This document shows positions 35,283 through 45,243 of a DNA stretch of 64,000 bases, piece after piece. The translations under genes were made by a program, and so were the position numbers. The notes beneath the pieces were generated by a model. It did no database searches and was not told where the DNA came from. It saw only the letters and a list, made by a program, of their open reading frames with translations. How positions within the stretch are numbered: position 1 is the stretch's first letter; every line of letters starts with the position of its first letter. This DNA is from G963422275 sp963422275. GTDB lineage: Bacteria > Pseudomonadota > Alphaproteobacteria > Rhodobacterales > Rhodobacteraceae. The stretch spans positions 4,464,001 through 4,528,000 of the forward strand of contig OY729418.1 of NCBI GenBank assembly GCA_963422275.1, given 5' to 3'.

Positions 35283-35999
35283 CTAGGTTGTGCACTCATC
35301 AGGTCGGATCCAGAGCTTGGCACAGGCCAGGGCGGTGGCCGACAGAAAGTTCCGCGCCAGCTTGCCGCAGCGCGTGGCGACCGCGCGGAAGCGCTTGAGC
35401 TTGTTGAAGAAACGCTCGACAAGGTTGCGCTCCCGACAGAGCGCCGGATCGACCGAACGCCGCTCCCTCCGGTTGCTCAGGGTCGGAATGTGCGGTCGCG
35501 AGCCATGCCCGCGGACTGGATCGAGAATGGCTTGGGCGTCACAGCCCCGGTCGGCCACGGTGTCGTGCCGGGGGAACGGCGGCGAGCGGCGGCGGCGCGG
35601 CCCTCTGGTCCGAAACCTGCTTGGCGACCGGCACGAACTTGACCGGCAGGCCGCCGGCGCCGACGACAACATGGATATTGCTGCCCGTCCCGCCCCGGGA
35701 GCGCCCAATGGCGGGGTCCGGGCTTCTTTTTCCGCCCGCCGAGTGCTGGCGAGCGCGAACGACCGAGCTGTTGACGGATGGAAGCGCCTCTGGTGCCTTG
35801 GCGCTCAAGGCATTGAAAATGCGCACCCTGCGCCCTTCCCGGACCAGCGGCTGCAGCGATTGCAGGCTGTCGTGCGGTGTCCGCACTCTTCCGGCAGGTC
35901 GCGCCACGGCATCCCGCGCGGCCGGTTCGGCGGCAGCGGCTGGATCACGGCCCGTTCCCGATCGGTCAGGTCGCAGCGAGACATCGCCGGCACCTCCAG
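35283..35999 (-). mobile_element. IS5-family type B (IS427-like) element, frameshifted, fused to a type C fragment
   Basis: Right end CTAGGTTGTGCACTCATCAG at 35283. On the minus strand the transposase starts at ATG 35984 (MSRCDLTDRERAVIQPLPPN). It passes through several frames (VVRARQHSAGG, GTGSNIHVVVGAGGLPVKFV, DTVADRGCDAQAILD) and ends RNLVERFFNKLKRFRAVAT then DECTT near 35290. The usual left end is missing because the upstream sequence changes to the interior of a type C element near 36000. Dead copy. Confidence 0.65.
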
Positions 36000-36166
36000 A
36001 TGGCGCACCAGACCCCGGGTGTCGGTGCCGATGTGCAGCTTCATCCCGAAATGCCACCGGTTCCCCTTCCTCGTCCGGTACATCTCCGGATCGCGGGCGT
36101 TGCTCCCGTTCCCGGTCGACGACGGCGCCGAAATGATGGTGGCGTCAACGATGCTGCCCTTCTTCA

Positions 36167-37174
36167 ACCCCAATTCTGGATAAGAGGGGTGAGGGGGTTC
36201 CCAAATCGGGCGTGGCCTGATTCTGTATCCGCAACCAAAATCAACGGATGGGATCCCCTCAATGAGCACCTCTATCATCGCACTGTTCTGCTGTCTCGAC
36301 GACTTTGCAAAGACCTTTGAAGAATGGGAGCGGCATCGGCTGATCGGCACAGGCCGCCAGCGCTCGCGCTCGGGCAAGCTCTCGCTCAGTGAAAGGCTCT
36401 TCATCATGGTGCTGTTTCATCTCTCGCCCTTCAAGAATTTCAAGGCTTTCTGGTTCTATGGCGTGGAGCGGAAATGTCGCGACTGCTTTGGAGACCTGCC
36501 AAGCTGCGGACGGTTTGTCGCCCTGATGCCGCGCTTGCCGGTTCCGTTTTGCATCTTGATGCAATGCTTTCGCGGTGAGGAAACCGGAATCTATTTTGTG
36601 GACAGCGCCAAGCTCGCTGTCTGCCACAACGCACGGATCAACCGGAACAAGGTGTTCAAGGGACTGGCCAAGCGGGGCCGAAGCACCATGGGGTGGTTTT
36701 TCGGGTTCAAGCTGCATCTGGTCATCAACGACAAGGGTCAGGTCATGGCCGTCAAGATCACGCCTGGAAACACCGACGACCGCAAGCCGCTTGAGACCAT
36801 GATTGCCGAGTTGAAAGGCAAGGTGTTCGGCGATAAAGGCTGCATTTCGAAGCCGCTTTTCCAGCGTTTGCGGCAACAGGGCCTGCACCTGATCACTGGC
36901 ATTCGCCGCAACATGAAAAACTTTCCTCTGCCCATTCTGGACAAAATCATGTTGCGGAAGCGGTTCATCATTGAAACGCTGTTCGATAAACTGAAATCAA
37001 GCATGGGATTGGAACACACACGACACCGGTCCCCAACAAATGCCTTCGTTCATATCCTGTCATGTCTGGCTGCCTATATTCTGGCGCAGCCAAAGGTCAA
37101 AATCGGCAAAATCGTCGTGCCAGACGCCATTCGGTGCATTCCAAAAGAAAACAGAGCTTATCCATAACTCGGGT
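36167..37174 (+). mobile_element. Complete IS982-family insertion sequence, copy 2
   Basis: A 1008-bp element with the same terminal repeats as the copy at 14657. It is flanked by the direct repeat TTCTTCA (36160-36166 and 37175-37181). It is inserted in a type C transposase gene. Both IS982 copies face the same way and are about 97-99% alike by eye. Confidence 0.92.
36262..37167 (+). CDS. IS982-family transposase, intact
   Basis: A 301 aa DDE transposase with triad motifs GIYFVDSAKLAVCHN, KGKVFGDKGCISK and RFIIETLFDKLKSSM. It has the same length as the copy at 14752. Differences include FWFYG, SCGRF, STMGWFF, AELKGK and NFPLPIL. None falls on a catalytic residue, so both copies may be active. 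Confidence 0.93.
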   Translation: MSTSIIALFCCLDDFAKTFEEWERHRLIGTGRQRSRSGKLSLSERLFIMVLFHLSPFKNFKAFWFYGVERKCRDCFGDLPSCGRFVALMPRLPVPFCILMQCFRGEETGIYFVDSAKLAVCHNARINRNKVFKGLAKRGRSTMGWFFGFKLHLVINDKGQVMAVKITPGNTDDRKPLETMIAELKGKVFGDKGCISKPLFQRLRQQGLHLITGIRRNMKNFPLPILDKIMLRKRFIIETLFDKLKSSMGLEHTRHRSPTNAFVHILSCLAAYILAQPKVKIGKIVVPDAIRCIPKENRAYP

Positions 37175-37738
37175 TTCTTCAGCAAAACCCCCCGCTCGGC
37201 CAGATGATCCCTGATACAGCTGGTGCGCCAGTCCGCGGCGCTCCAGCCGGTGGCGGAACTCGGGATCGTCGTCTCGTCCGGAACCTTCTCAAGCACCGCC
37301 CCGGCAAAGCGCCGGACGCTCTCCGCCTCGCAAGCCGGTCCTCCATCGCCGGTCGCTCAGGTTGCAGAACGGCTGAACGCAGTGCACGCGCAGCATCACC
37401 GACAGCGGATGCGGCTGTCGCCCCTTGCGGCCGCCCTTCGGATACACCGGCGCAATGCGGGCCTCCAGGCGCTCCCAGGGGATCGGGCCGTCCATCCGCT
37501 CCAGAAAGATCTCGCGGCGCGTCTTGCGCTTCTTGCGATCGCATTGGAGGCTGGCAAAGGTCAATTGCCGAAGGCGCTGCATGTCAAAGGCGTGGCGCAA
37601 GACAGCGGGCGCGCACCGGATGCGCAATGCAACGACCAAAATCAGGCTATATTCAGAGGTTCCTTAGGCGCATCAAGTGAACTAGCTGCAGCATGGCACA
37701 GCCCGGCCAGACGGAGCTCGCTGGATTCGCTTTCGATT

Positions 37739-38719
37739 CTAGGCCAGATGCCTCTTTCGAATCGTCGCAGCTTCGTCGAGCATGCGATTAATTGTCCACT
37801 TCGGCTTGAACTCTAATTCTCGACGAATTTTTTCGTTGGATGTGTGGTAGTGGACGCCTGCCCCCTGCAGATTCACAGGAATGACAGGATACCCTGTTAT
37901 TCTGGACATTTTGGAGACAAGCTGCTCAAAGTCCACTGGGTCAGTCGGACCGAGATTATACGTTCCGCCTGAAGCTTCGTGTCTAACTAGCGCCAGCATT
38001 AGCCCCTCAACGATGTCGCGAGTGTCGGCAATGTGCATCTGGAATGGCTGTCCGCCTTCGTTTCTTGGCAGGATGTGGGCGGGCGATCCCGGATCTAGTG
38101 ATCGAAGCAGTTCTGCGGCCTTGCGATTCCCGAAGCGCTCCTGTTGTTCAATTCGCGGTCGGAGAAAGAACCGTGGGCCGGAAAAAAAGCTTTTCTCGTC
38201 AAGAAGTTCCCGCGCGTCTTGGGTATGAGCAAATCGCAGGATTACCGTATCCATGTTTGCCGTGCGCTGGTAATATCGCACGGTTTTCTCTCCTAGTAAC
38301 TTGGTTAATCCGTACAGCGAGGTCGGTTCGCAGGGGTGGTCTTCGGTAATAGGCAGTTCCAAGGGATTGTTTTCCGGGTAAACTTCACCGGAACTGGCGA
38401 AGACAAATCGCTCTGCACGGACAGCGGCAGCCGCTTCGGTCAAAAGGTGCGTTCCTTGGCAATTTGCCTGGAACATTCTATGTCCATCATTTGGGTTCCA
38501 CGACATCATTGCGCCCAAGTGGAGCACGGCCCCGACACCATCCACCGCTCGCGCCACCGCATCTGCATCATGCAGCGATCCGATGATTTCCTCGTAACCC
38601 GCGTCTTTGCAACCGGATGTGCGCAGGTCGAAGCCGCGTACCCCAAAACCTCTTTGAAGAAGTTTGCGAACAGTCTGCGAGCCTATTCGCCCAGCTGACC
38701 CGGTGACAAGAACCTTCAT
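37739..38719 (-). CDS. NAD-dependent epimerase/dehydratase family protein
   Basis: A 326 aa extended short-chain dehydrogenase. The N-terminal Rossmann motif is LVTGSAGRIGSQTV, the cofactor region LHLGAMMSWNPND, the catalytic Ser in RFVFASSGEVYPENN and the YxxxK pair in TSLYGLTKLLGEKTV. The C-terminal half carries MHIADTRDIVEGLMLAL. Such proteins often act on nucleotide sugars or on free sugar acids (uronate dehydrogenase is a relative). It is the last gene of a minus-strand run with the carbohydrate ABC importer, directly adjoining the ATPase gene (stop and start touch), so it probably works on the imported sugar. The 3' end lies 76 bases from the type C remnant. Confidence 0.85.
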   Translation of the reverse strand: MKVLVTGSAGRIGSQTVRKLLQRGFGVRGFDLRTSGCKDAGYEEIIGSLHDADAVARAVDGVGAVLHLGAMMSWNPNDGHRMFQANCQGTHLLTEAAAAVRAERFVFASSGEVYPENNPLELPITEDHPCEPTSLYGLTKLLGEKTVRYYQRTANMDTVILRFAHTQDARELLDEKSFFSGPRFFLRPRIEQQERFGNRKAAELLRSLDPGSPAHILPRNEGGQPFQMHIADTRDIVEGLMLALVRHEASGGTYNLGPTDPVDFEQLVSKMSRITGYPVIPVNLQGAGVHYHTSNEKIRRELEFKPKWTINRMLDEAATIRKRHLA

Positions 38720-39829
38720 TTAGCGAACGACCAATTCCGTGTCCGCGTCAAAGAGATAGACATCAGCGGGATTGAACGAAACGGGCACTTCATCGCCTTC
38801 TGCTATTCTTCCAGATTGGCTGATTCTGGCAATTAGGCCTTTCGAGCTTTCCTCCTGAGCTTCCATTTTGCACTCCACCAAATGATCGCCGCAGTCGAAA
38901 TAGACGTATTTCTCGGATCCGAGACTCTCGACCAGAGTGGAACGAAGATTGACGCTGATCGCTCCTTTGCCAAAGGAAAAGTGCTCCGGCCGTATGCCGG
39001 CAATCACCTTCCTCGCTCCGTCGAGTCTCCGCGCTCCGATCGGAATCTTCACGTCCAGGATCGAGACCGCCGCAATACCGTCAAGTTCGGTTGGTGTGGC
39101 CTTGAGAAAATTCATCCCGGGGGATCCTATGAATCCGGCCACGAAAAGGTTATCCGGATGCTGGTACATGGTGTCTGGATCGGCAATTTGCTGGATTTTG
39201 CCGTCGCGAAGGATAACGATGCGGTCAGCCATTGTCATTGCCTCGATTTGGTCATGGGTAACATAGATCGTAGTGACTCCGATACGCTTGTGCAGAGCGC
39301 TAATTTCGGCGCGCATCTGCACTCGCAGTTTTGCGTCCAGATTCGAAAGTGGTTCATCCATTAGAAACGCCTGCGGCTCCCTGACTATGGCTCGGCCAAG
39401 TGCAACCCGCTGGCGTTGCCCGCCTGAAAGGTCCTTCGGACGTCGATCCAAGTAGCTTTCGACACCAAGCGTCTTCGCAGCGTCCAGCACGCGCGCCCTA
39501 GTCTCTTGTTGGTTCATCCCGCGCATCCTAAGCCCGAACCCGATATTCTGCCGAACGGTCAAATGCGGATAGAGCGCATAATTCTGGAACACCATGGCGA
39601 CGTCCCTGTCAGCTGGGGCGAGATCGGTTACATCTCGCTTGCCCAAAAAGATCTGGCCGCCCGAGGCAGGCTCCAGCCCAGCGAGTATCTTGAGAATCGT
39701 GGACTTTCCGCATCCTGACGGGCCAACCAAAACCAGAAATTCGCCGTCCTCTATTTCGAGCGAGAACGTCTTCAGCACTTCAAGGGGGCCATATTTCTTG
39801 TGAACGCTTCGGATGCTTATGTTTGCCAT
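38720..39829 (-). CDS. Carbohydrate ABC transporter ATP-binding protein (UgpC/MalK type)
   Basis: A 369 aa ATPase. Walker A GPSGCGKSTILK, Q-loop MVFQNYALYPH, signature DLSGGQRQRVALGRA, Walker B AFLMDEPLSNLDAKL and the switch YVTHDQIEAM are all present. A C-terminal TOBE-type regulatory domain starts near 240 (GSPGMNFLKATP, IAGIRPEHFSF). This is the CUT1 family. It energises the permease pair encoded upstream; the start codon overlaps the permease stop by one base. Confidence 0.93.
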   Translation of the reverse strand: MANISIRSVHKKYGPLEVLKTFSLEIEDGEFLVLVGPSGCGKSTILKILAGLEPASGGQIFLGKRDVTDLAPADRDVAMVFQNYALYPHLTVRQNIGFGLRMRGMNQQETRARVLDAAKTLGVESYLDRRPKDLSGGQRQRVALGRAIVREPQAFLMDEPLSNLDAKLRVQMRAEISALHKRIGVTTIYVTHDQIEAMTMADRIVILRDGKIQQIADPDTMYQHPDNLFVAGFIGSPGMNFLKATPTELDGIAAVSILDVKIPIGARRLDGARKVIAGIRPEHFSFGKGAISVNLRSTLVESLGSEKYVYFDCGDHLVECKMEAQEESSKGLIARISQSGRIAEGDEVPVSFNPADVYLFDADTELVVR

Positions 39830-40658
39830 TACTTCTCTGCTCCCGCGGTGAGTCCGCCGACCAGATAGCGCTCAAGGAAAAGATAGATCAACAATATAGG
39901 AATCGCGACGAATACCGAGACGGCAGCAATTTCGTTCCAGTCAGTAACGTATTCTCCTCGCATCGTCGTGATGCCGAGATTCGCTGTCCAGTTGTCTTGG
40001 GAATTGGTCAGAAAGGTGCGTGCATATGCATAGTCGGCCCAAGATAGAACGAACGCGTAAAGCGACGTCGCAGCCAGTCCCGGTGCGGAGACAGGAAGAA
40101 TCACGCGAATCATTGCCCCCAGCGGCGAGCAGCCATCGACCATGGCAGCATGCTCGAGTTCCTTCGGAATCGTGTCGAAGTAGCCTTTCAACATCCAAGT
40201 CGTGAACGGAATGATCAGGGTGGAATGCGCGATCACCAGCGACCAAATGCTGCCGATCAACCCAACGTTCCGAAAAATTGAGAACAGTGGAATCACCAGA
40301 AGAGTCGCAGGAAGCATCTTTGCAGTCAGTATGAACAGGCCCAAACTGTTGCCTCCGCGAACTTGGAATCGTGAAAGACTGTAGCCCGCCAAGACCGAAA
40401 CAAACATGGAAAGTGTTACAGATCCGAGTGCGGCGAAGGTGGAGTTGGCCAGCCAAAGCAGGATGGGACGCTCTTCCCAGACCTTGGCGAAAGTTTTCCA
40501 TTGTGGTGGGTCCGGCCAGAATGTCGGCGGCAGGACTTCAGTTCGAGAGTGGTCGAGAGAGCCGTTACTAACAACCAATAGATCGGGAATATTAACAGAC
40601 CGCACACGAGTACAAGCCCCAGATAGAGGCGAATAGATTGCAAAGGCGTTCTTTTCAT
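39829..40658 (-). CDS. Carbohydrate ABC transporter permease (MalG type), apparent frameshift near residue 40
   Basis: The N-terminus is read from ATG 40658 (MKRTPLQSIRLYLGLVLVCG, IFPIYWLLVTALS). The rest lies in the next frame from about 40540 (VLPPTFWPDPPQWKTFAKVW and onward to ERYLVGGLTAGAEK). One inserted or missing base near 40540-40560 separates them; joined, they give a normal 275 aa permease. The later part has the EAA loop PKELEHAAMVDGCSPLGAMI and typical helices. If the frameshift is real, the importer has lost its second channel subunit; if a base-call error, it is intact. Neighbours are all in frame. Confidence 0.75.
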
Positions 40659-40668
40659 CGCCGGTTCT

Positions 40669-41583
40669 TCAGTACATCGCCCTGGCATTATGGCCTAGCA
40701 TTAGCAGGCTCGCCAAGACGCAGAAAATCAAGGTGACCATGCCAATCGCCGAGGCATAACCAAAGTTGAAGAATCCGAATGCCTGCTCATAGGTCATTAT
40801 CGAGAGGGTTGTGGTTGCGCCAATCGGTCCACCATCCGTCAAGACCTTAATTATCGAGAAGTCTCTGAACACCCATAGAACCACGAGAACTGCGGTCACC
40901 GCGAGAACTGGCATGAGCACAGGAAGAGTGATGTAGCGAAGACGCTGCAAAGCATTGGCACCGTCGACCTTGGCGGCGTTGTAGAAGTCTTCAGGGATTG
41001 ACTGGAGGCCAGCCAGGGTCATTATCGAAACGAATGGGTACCCCTTCCAGATCAACACGATGGATACGACTGAAAATGCGGGCGCAGGCTCCGAATACCA
41101 ACTGATCATCTTCTCCGAGATGCCGGATGTAACAAACAGCCAGTTAACCAGCCCGAAGGAACTGTCGAAAATCCAAGCAAAGATCACAACCGCTATGACT
41201 TCTGGCACAGCCCAAGGCAATGCAACCAGCAAGCGGGCGACCGTTCGTCCTCTGAACCTGTTGTTCACGAGCAATGCGGTCCCAAGCCCGATCGCGAAGC
41301 AACAGGCGGTTACCACGGTTACCAACTTCAGGGTCACCCAGCAGGCGTACCAAAACTCTGGCGCCCCGAACAACCGCTGGTAATTTACAAGCGTGAACGC
41401 TTTCCTGGGCTGGTCGAGTCGCGCAATCCCGACTTTCTGGAAAGACAGATCAAGCGACACCAGCAGAGGGTAAACAATGATGAGCGCAACGAGCACGACC
41501 GCCGGAGCAAGAAGAATATATCCCAGCCAATGCCGTCGGCTGGGTCGTGCCAAATCGTGGGCTAGCCTAGATGCAATGCCCAT
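40669..41583 (-). CDS. Carbohydrate ABC transporter permease (MalF type)
   Basis: A 304 aa membrane protein. The N-terminal YILLAPAVVLVALIIVYPLL helix, LVNYQRLFGAPEFWYACWVT, and the EAA loop PEDFYNAAKVDGANALQRLR with YITLPVLMP are typical of CUT1 permeases. It ends ten bases before the second permease and should pair with it. About six transmembrane helices. Confidence 0.92.
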   Translation of the reverse strand: MGIASRLAHDLARPSRRHWLGYILLAPAVVLVALIIVYPLLVSLDLSFQKVGIARLDQPRKAFTLVNYQRLFGAPEFWYACWVTLKLVTVVTACCFAIGLGTALLVNNRFRGRTVARLLVALPWAVPEVIAVVIFAWIFDSSFGLVNWLFVTSGISEKMISWYSEPAPAFSVVSIVLIWKGYPFVSIMTLAGLQSIPEDFYNAAKVDGANALQRLRYITLPVLMPVLAVTAVLVVLWVFRDFSIIKVLTDGGPIGATTTLSIMTYEQAFGFFNFGYASAIGMVTLIFCVLASLLMLGHNARAMY

Positions 41584-41667
41584 GTTTCGCCGTTTTCAAC
41601 AGTGCGCCAATATGAACCGGCCCACCTTTACGGCAGGCCGGCCGGCTCCCCTTTTGCTCGAAGCGGC

Positions 41668-42936
41668 CTATTGACCTTGGATCGCTTCGGCTTTGGCTTG
41701 CATTGTCTGAGCGACCTCGGCGGGATCAAGGTCCTCGATTATCATTCGCGTGGCCTCTTCCTTGACCATCTTCCCAAACTCGTTGTACTGGACTTCCAGT
41801 CCTGTCGGAATCCGGTCGACGCCAGCCTTGGCAGCTGCCTGCTGGGTTTCGATCAGAAGCGCAAAATGCGGCGTTGCCTCCTCAGCGCCCGAAACGTCTG
41901 CATTCGGGCTGGGCGGTGTGGAGTTTGCGATGAGGGCATAATCCCGCTGATATTTGGGGGACATGGCCAACGCGATGAATTCGGCCACCAACTGTTTCTC
42001 GTCATCGGAGATCTCGCTTGCCATTCCGAGAACATTTGAAGACCCACCGACCGGCGGTGTTAAAGCCGGGAATGCCAGCTTGATCTTGTCCACAGCTGCA
42101 CCATTTACGATGATCGGATAGAGCCAAGGCCCGTCCAGACGCAGAGCGATCTTCCCGTCCGCAAAAAGCGTGCGGATTTCGCCTGCCGACGAGTCGGCGG
42201 GTGACAGTCCTTCGGTGATAACGGTTTTCCACCTAGCCAGTCCCTCGATCATTTCCGGTGTGTCCATGGTGACATTTCCGTCCTCGTCTGTCCAGTATGC
42301 CCCTGCATCCAGCACATAATTGAGCATTTCGGTCAGATATTGGCCGGGACCGCCTCTGGTTTCGTGGCCAGTGCCGAACTGATCGATGATGCCATCGCCG
42401 TTCAAGTCCTTTGTGGTCGCCCGCACTGCTGTCATGAACTCTTCGTAGTTGGTCGGCACGGACAATCCTTCGGAGGCGAGAATCTCTTCGTTGTAGGCCA
42501 TGATGAAACCGAAATAGAGTAGCATTATGCATGCCGTTTCGCCATTCCAAACGCATGTATCCTGACCAGCCCAGCCTTCCCTATCGATTCCGGCGGCATC
42601 AAGCCATGGGTCAAGGTTCTCCAGCCATCCGTTCTCGGCGAAGTTCTGATACTCAAAGGACGCAAGGTGGACAATATGCGGCGGTTGGCCGCCTGCAAAC
42701 AGCGTCGTCATCTGATCAACGTACTGGCCGCGATCAACCTTCGTCCATTCGATCATGGTGCCCGGATGCACAGCCTCGAACTCGGCAATGAGATTCCCCC
42801 ACCAAGTTCCGACACCGCTTTCATCCTTCTGCCATGACACGAATTTCAAGACTCCTGCCGAAGATCCCGAAGCGGCAACGAATAGCAGAGCAGATATGCA
42901 TGCAATTTTGGCGATTGCCATAAAGGATTTATGCAT
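41668..42936 (-). CDS. Carbohydrate ABC transporter substrate-binding protein (family 1)
   Basis: A 422 aa periplasmic binding protein. Residues 1-28 form a signal peptide (ACISALLFVAASGSSAG). The mature part starts VLKFVSWQKDESGVGTWWGN, with EFEAVHPGTMIEWTKVDRGQ, and the hinge-region FADGKIALRLDGPW. It is the first gene of the minus-strand sugar operon (binding protein, two permeases, ATPase, epimerase). A promoter should lie in 42937-43060, where I found no clear boxes. Ligand unknown. Confidence 0.9.
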   Translation of the reverse strand: MHKSFMAIAKIACISALLFVAASGSSAGVLKFVSWQKDESGVGTWWGNLIAEFEAVHPGTMIEWTKVDRGQYVDQMTTLFAGGQPPHIVHLASFEYQNFAENGWLENLDPWLDAAGIDREGWAGQDTCVWNGETACIMLLYFGFIMAYNEEILASEGLSVPTNYEEFMTAVRATTKDLNGDGIIDQFGTGHETRGGPGQYLTEMLNYVLDAGAYWTDEDGNVTMDTPEMIEGLARWKTVITEGLSPADSSAGEIRTLFADGKIALRLDGPWLYPIIVNGAAVDKIKLAFPALTPPVGGSSNVLGMASEISDDEKQLVAEFIALAMSPKYQRDYALIANSTPPSPNADVSGAEEATPHFALLIETQQAAAKAGVDRIPTGLEVQYNEFGKMVKEEATRMIIEDLDPAEVAQTMQAKAEAIQGQ

Positions 42937-43088
42937 TTGTAATTCTCCCCCTAGACCTTTTCCTCAACCGGGCCAGAAGCAATCATCTTTCATTGCGATT
43001 TGGCACGGTTTTCCTCTTAAATTTTCTTCATAAACCGCAATCAGCATTCGGTCAATGAAACTGTTGCGAAACACAAGGCGATCGCTTT

Positions 43089-43310
43089 GGCTCAATTCGT
43101 GAATCATAGGCATGGTCTGGCCATTGCCGCCACAAGAAGGCTCTTGGCGATGGAGGGTCGCGGAGTTCGATGAGATAGAACCGCCAAGATAGCTGTCGGA
43201 GCACTTGGTGGCGATGCCACGAAAGTGGTGCAGGAAGCTCTTGATCTGGCTATGGCGACGGCTGATCGTTTGGACGTGCAGTGCGCGCCGGACCCTCAAC
43301 CGCTCGTGAT
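43089..43310 (-). mobile_element. C-terminal remnant of an IS1595-family element
   Basis: GGCTCAATTCGTGAATC at 43089 matches the right end of the element at 59076-60111. The minus strand then reads HVQTISRRHSQIKSFLHHFR and GIATKCSDSYL, close to that element's QTVNSRHSQIKGFLRRFRGI. The rest is missing. Confidence 0.65.
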
Positions 43311-43319
43311 CCATCTGTC

Positions 43320-43620
43320 TTACCCCCAAGGCAAATCGGGCGCGATAATGCCACTGCTTCCCCTCTTCGTCCGGTACATCTCCGGGTCTCGCTCGCCCCG
43401 ACGGCTCTTCATCGAAGACGATGCCGCTCCAGCAGGTGGCGGAAGTCGGGATCGTTGTCCCGTCTGGAAGCGAACCCGACAGGCGCCGCACCACCTCAGC
43501 CTCGCGGGCAGGTTCTCCAGGCTAGGAGCGCCCGGTTGCAGAACAACTGACTGCAATGCACCCGCAGCATCGCACCGAGCGGATGCGGACGGCGACCGCA
43601 ACCTGCCTTGGGATTTAACG
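43320..43620 (-). mobile_element. Decayed type C IS5-family fragment
   Basis: Minus-strand pieces in several frames (SVVLQPGAPSLENLPARL, GTTIPTSATCWSGIVFDEE, GDVPDEEGKQWHYRARFALG) correspond to the middle part of the type C transposase. Both ends are lost. The next 208 bases (43621-43828) hold no gene. Confidence 0.5.
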
Positions 43621-43828
43621 GTTCACAGTAAGTACTGCACAGCAAACTTGTTCAGACCTTCCCTAGAGGTCCAAACGTGGGCTTTTGCCGATATTCCCAA
43701 GCTCGGGACCTATAAATGTCTTGGTCAAGGGTTGCGGGATGTGGCTAAAGACCCCGACATGCAGGGGTTGCCATGTCCGGCTTTCCGAGACCCCATTCGC
43801 TCGCATTCGGCCGCCGCTACCCAGCTAG

Positions 43829-44872
43829 GGAACCTCTGAATACAGCCTGATATGTGGGCGTGGCATTGTGCATCCGGTGCGCGCCCGCTGTCTTGCGCCA
43901 CGCCTTTTTTTGGGGGGATCACGACAGGCAGCGCCTTCGGCAATTGACCTTTGCCAGCCTCGAATGCGATCGCAAGAAGCGCAAGACGCGCCGCGAGATC
44001 TTTCCGGAGCGGATGGACGGCCTGATCCCCTGGGAGCGCCTGGAGGCCCGCATTGCGCCGGTGTATCCGAAGGGCGGCGGCAAGGGGCGACAGCCGCATC
44101 CGCTGTCGGTGATGCTGCGCGTGCACTGCGTCCAGCTGTTCGGAAGATCGGGGACCGCCTGGCCGAGCGGGGAGTTTTGCTGAAGAAGGGCGGCATCGTT
44201 GACGCCACCATCATCTCGGCGCCATCGTCGACCGGGAACGAGAGCAACGCCCGCGATCCGGAGATGCACCAGACAAGGAAGGGGAACCAGTGGCATTTCG
44301 GGATGAAGCTGCACATCGGCACCGACACCCGGGGTCTGGTGCACCACCTGGAGGGAACGGCCGCCAACGTCGCGACCTGACGCCTTCGGGCAAGCTTCTG
44401 CACGGCGAGGAGGAGCAAGTCCGGGGTGACTCCGGATATCGCGGGATCGGCAAGCGCGCGGAGCACGCGCATCGCGAGGTTTCGTGGCAGATTGCCCTGC
44501 CCCCGGGCCAGCGCCGCGGCCAGGGCGGAGAAGGCGAAGGTCCGGGGGCGGGCGCGGGTGGAGCATCCGTTCCGGATCGCGAGCGGGTGTTCGGCTGCGA
44601 CATGGTTCGCTATCGGGGTCTGGAGAAGAACGTGCAGCGGCTTGCGCCGCTTCCGGGCTTCTCGAACCTGATGATTGCCCAGCCGCACCTGTCGTGACAA
44701 GGGATCAGTGTGTCCGGAATTTGCCGGACCGGCCCTGCGGGGGCTGAACCGGCGGCGGTTTCGCCCCGAAAACGCGCCTTCGGGCTTCCGGACCGCCGAA
44801 AACCGACCGGCGCAGCCGGGAAGGGCAAATTCCGCAGCAAACCCCAAAAAAACCCTCCAAATCAGAGGTTCC
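43829..44872 (+). mobile_element. IS5-family type C element, full length with frameshifted transposase
   Basis: A 1044-bp element starting GGAACCTCTGAATACAGCC and ending CAAATCAGAGGTTCC. It is flanked by a perfect CTAG duplication (43825-43828 and 44873-44876). The transposase runs RQLTFASLECDRKKRKTRRE, LIPWERLEARIAPVYPKGGG, then in other frames GGIVDATIISAPSSTGNESN, DPEMHQTRKGNQWHFGMKLH, GKLLHGEEEQVRGDSGYRGI and VRYRGLEKNVQRLAPLPGFS to NLMIAQPHLS. A deletion removes part of the N-terminal domain near 44140. The gene is not functional. Confidence 0.78.
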
Positions 44873-45204
44873 CTAGGTGCGCGGGGTGCCCCGGACCGAT
44901 GACTGACGGGTGATCTCGGGCATCGGCCACGTCATCCTCAGCGGGCCGCACAAGACGCTCCGCAGCCGCTTTGTGGCTGGAGCGAGTCCGGCGCGTTCAG
45001 CCGCCTCTTCGAGGCGTTGACGGGGGCGAACAATTGAAAATGCGCACCCTGCGCCTTTCCTGGACCAGCGGTTGCAGACCGTCGTGCAATATCCGCACTC
45101 TTCCGGCAGGTCGCGGCGAGACATCGTCGGCACCTCCATGGCCTGAACGCAAAATCCTTTCCGCATCATAGCCCGTACCTTATAGGTACACAGCCTGGTG
45201 TTAC
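44873..45204. mobile_element. Mosaic of two type B-like IS fragments
   Basis: 44877-45034 on the plus strand reads RVISGIGHVILSGPHK and later GAFSRLFEALTGANN, the N-terminal part of an IS427-like transposase with frame errors. 45035-45204 on the minus strand carries the 5' end of a different type B copy (left end CAGGCTGTGTACCTATAAGG near 45204, MSRRDLPEECGYCTTVCNRW). The mosaic abuts the type C element at its CTAG site. Confidence 0.5.
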
Positions 45205-45243
45205 GATCAACTAGATACTGATACTTGCCCGTTCTTGGAAAAC

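Larger units (their letters stand above)
36000..37663 (-). mobile_element. IS5-family type C remnant interrupted by IS982 copy 2
   Basis: Two pieces of one element: 37175-37663 (left end GGAACCTCTGAAT, reversed, at 37663) and 36000-36166. On the minus strand the first piece gives LRQLTFASLQCDRKKRKTRR and IPWERLEARIAPVYPKGGRK. The second gives IVDATIISAPSSTGNGSNAR, DPEMYRTRKGNRWHFGMKLH and IGTDTRGLVRHLE. The right third is absent and joins a type B element. The IS982 insertion lies exactly between the LLKK and GSIVDAT codons of the transposase. Confidence 0.7.

Noticed and set aside
43061..43073. ACTGTTGCGAAAC, resembling the type A element end
   Set aside because: Only about 12 bases match and no further similarity follows.
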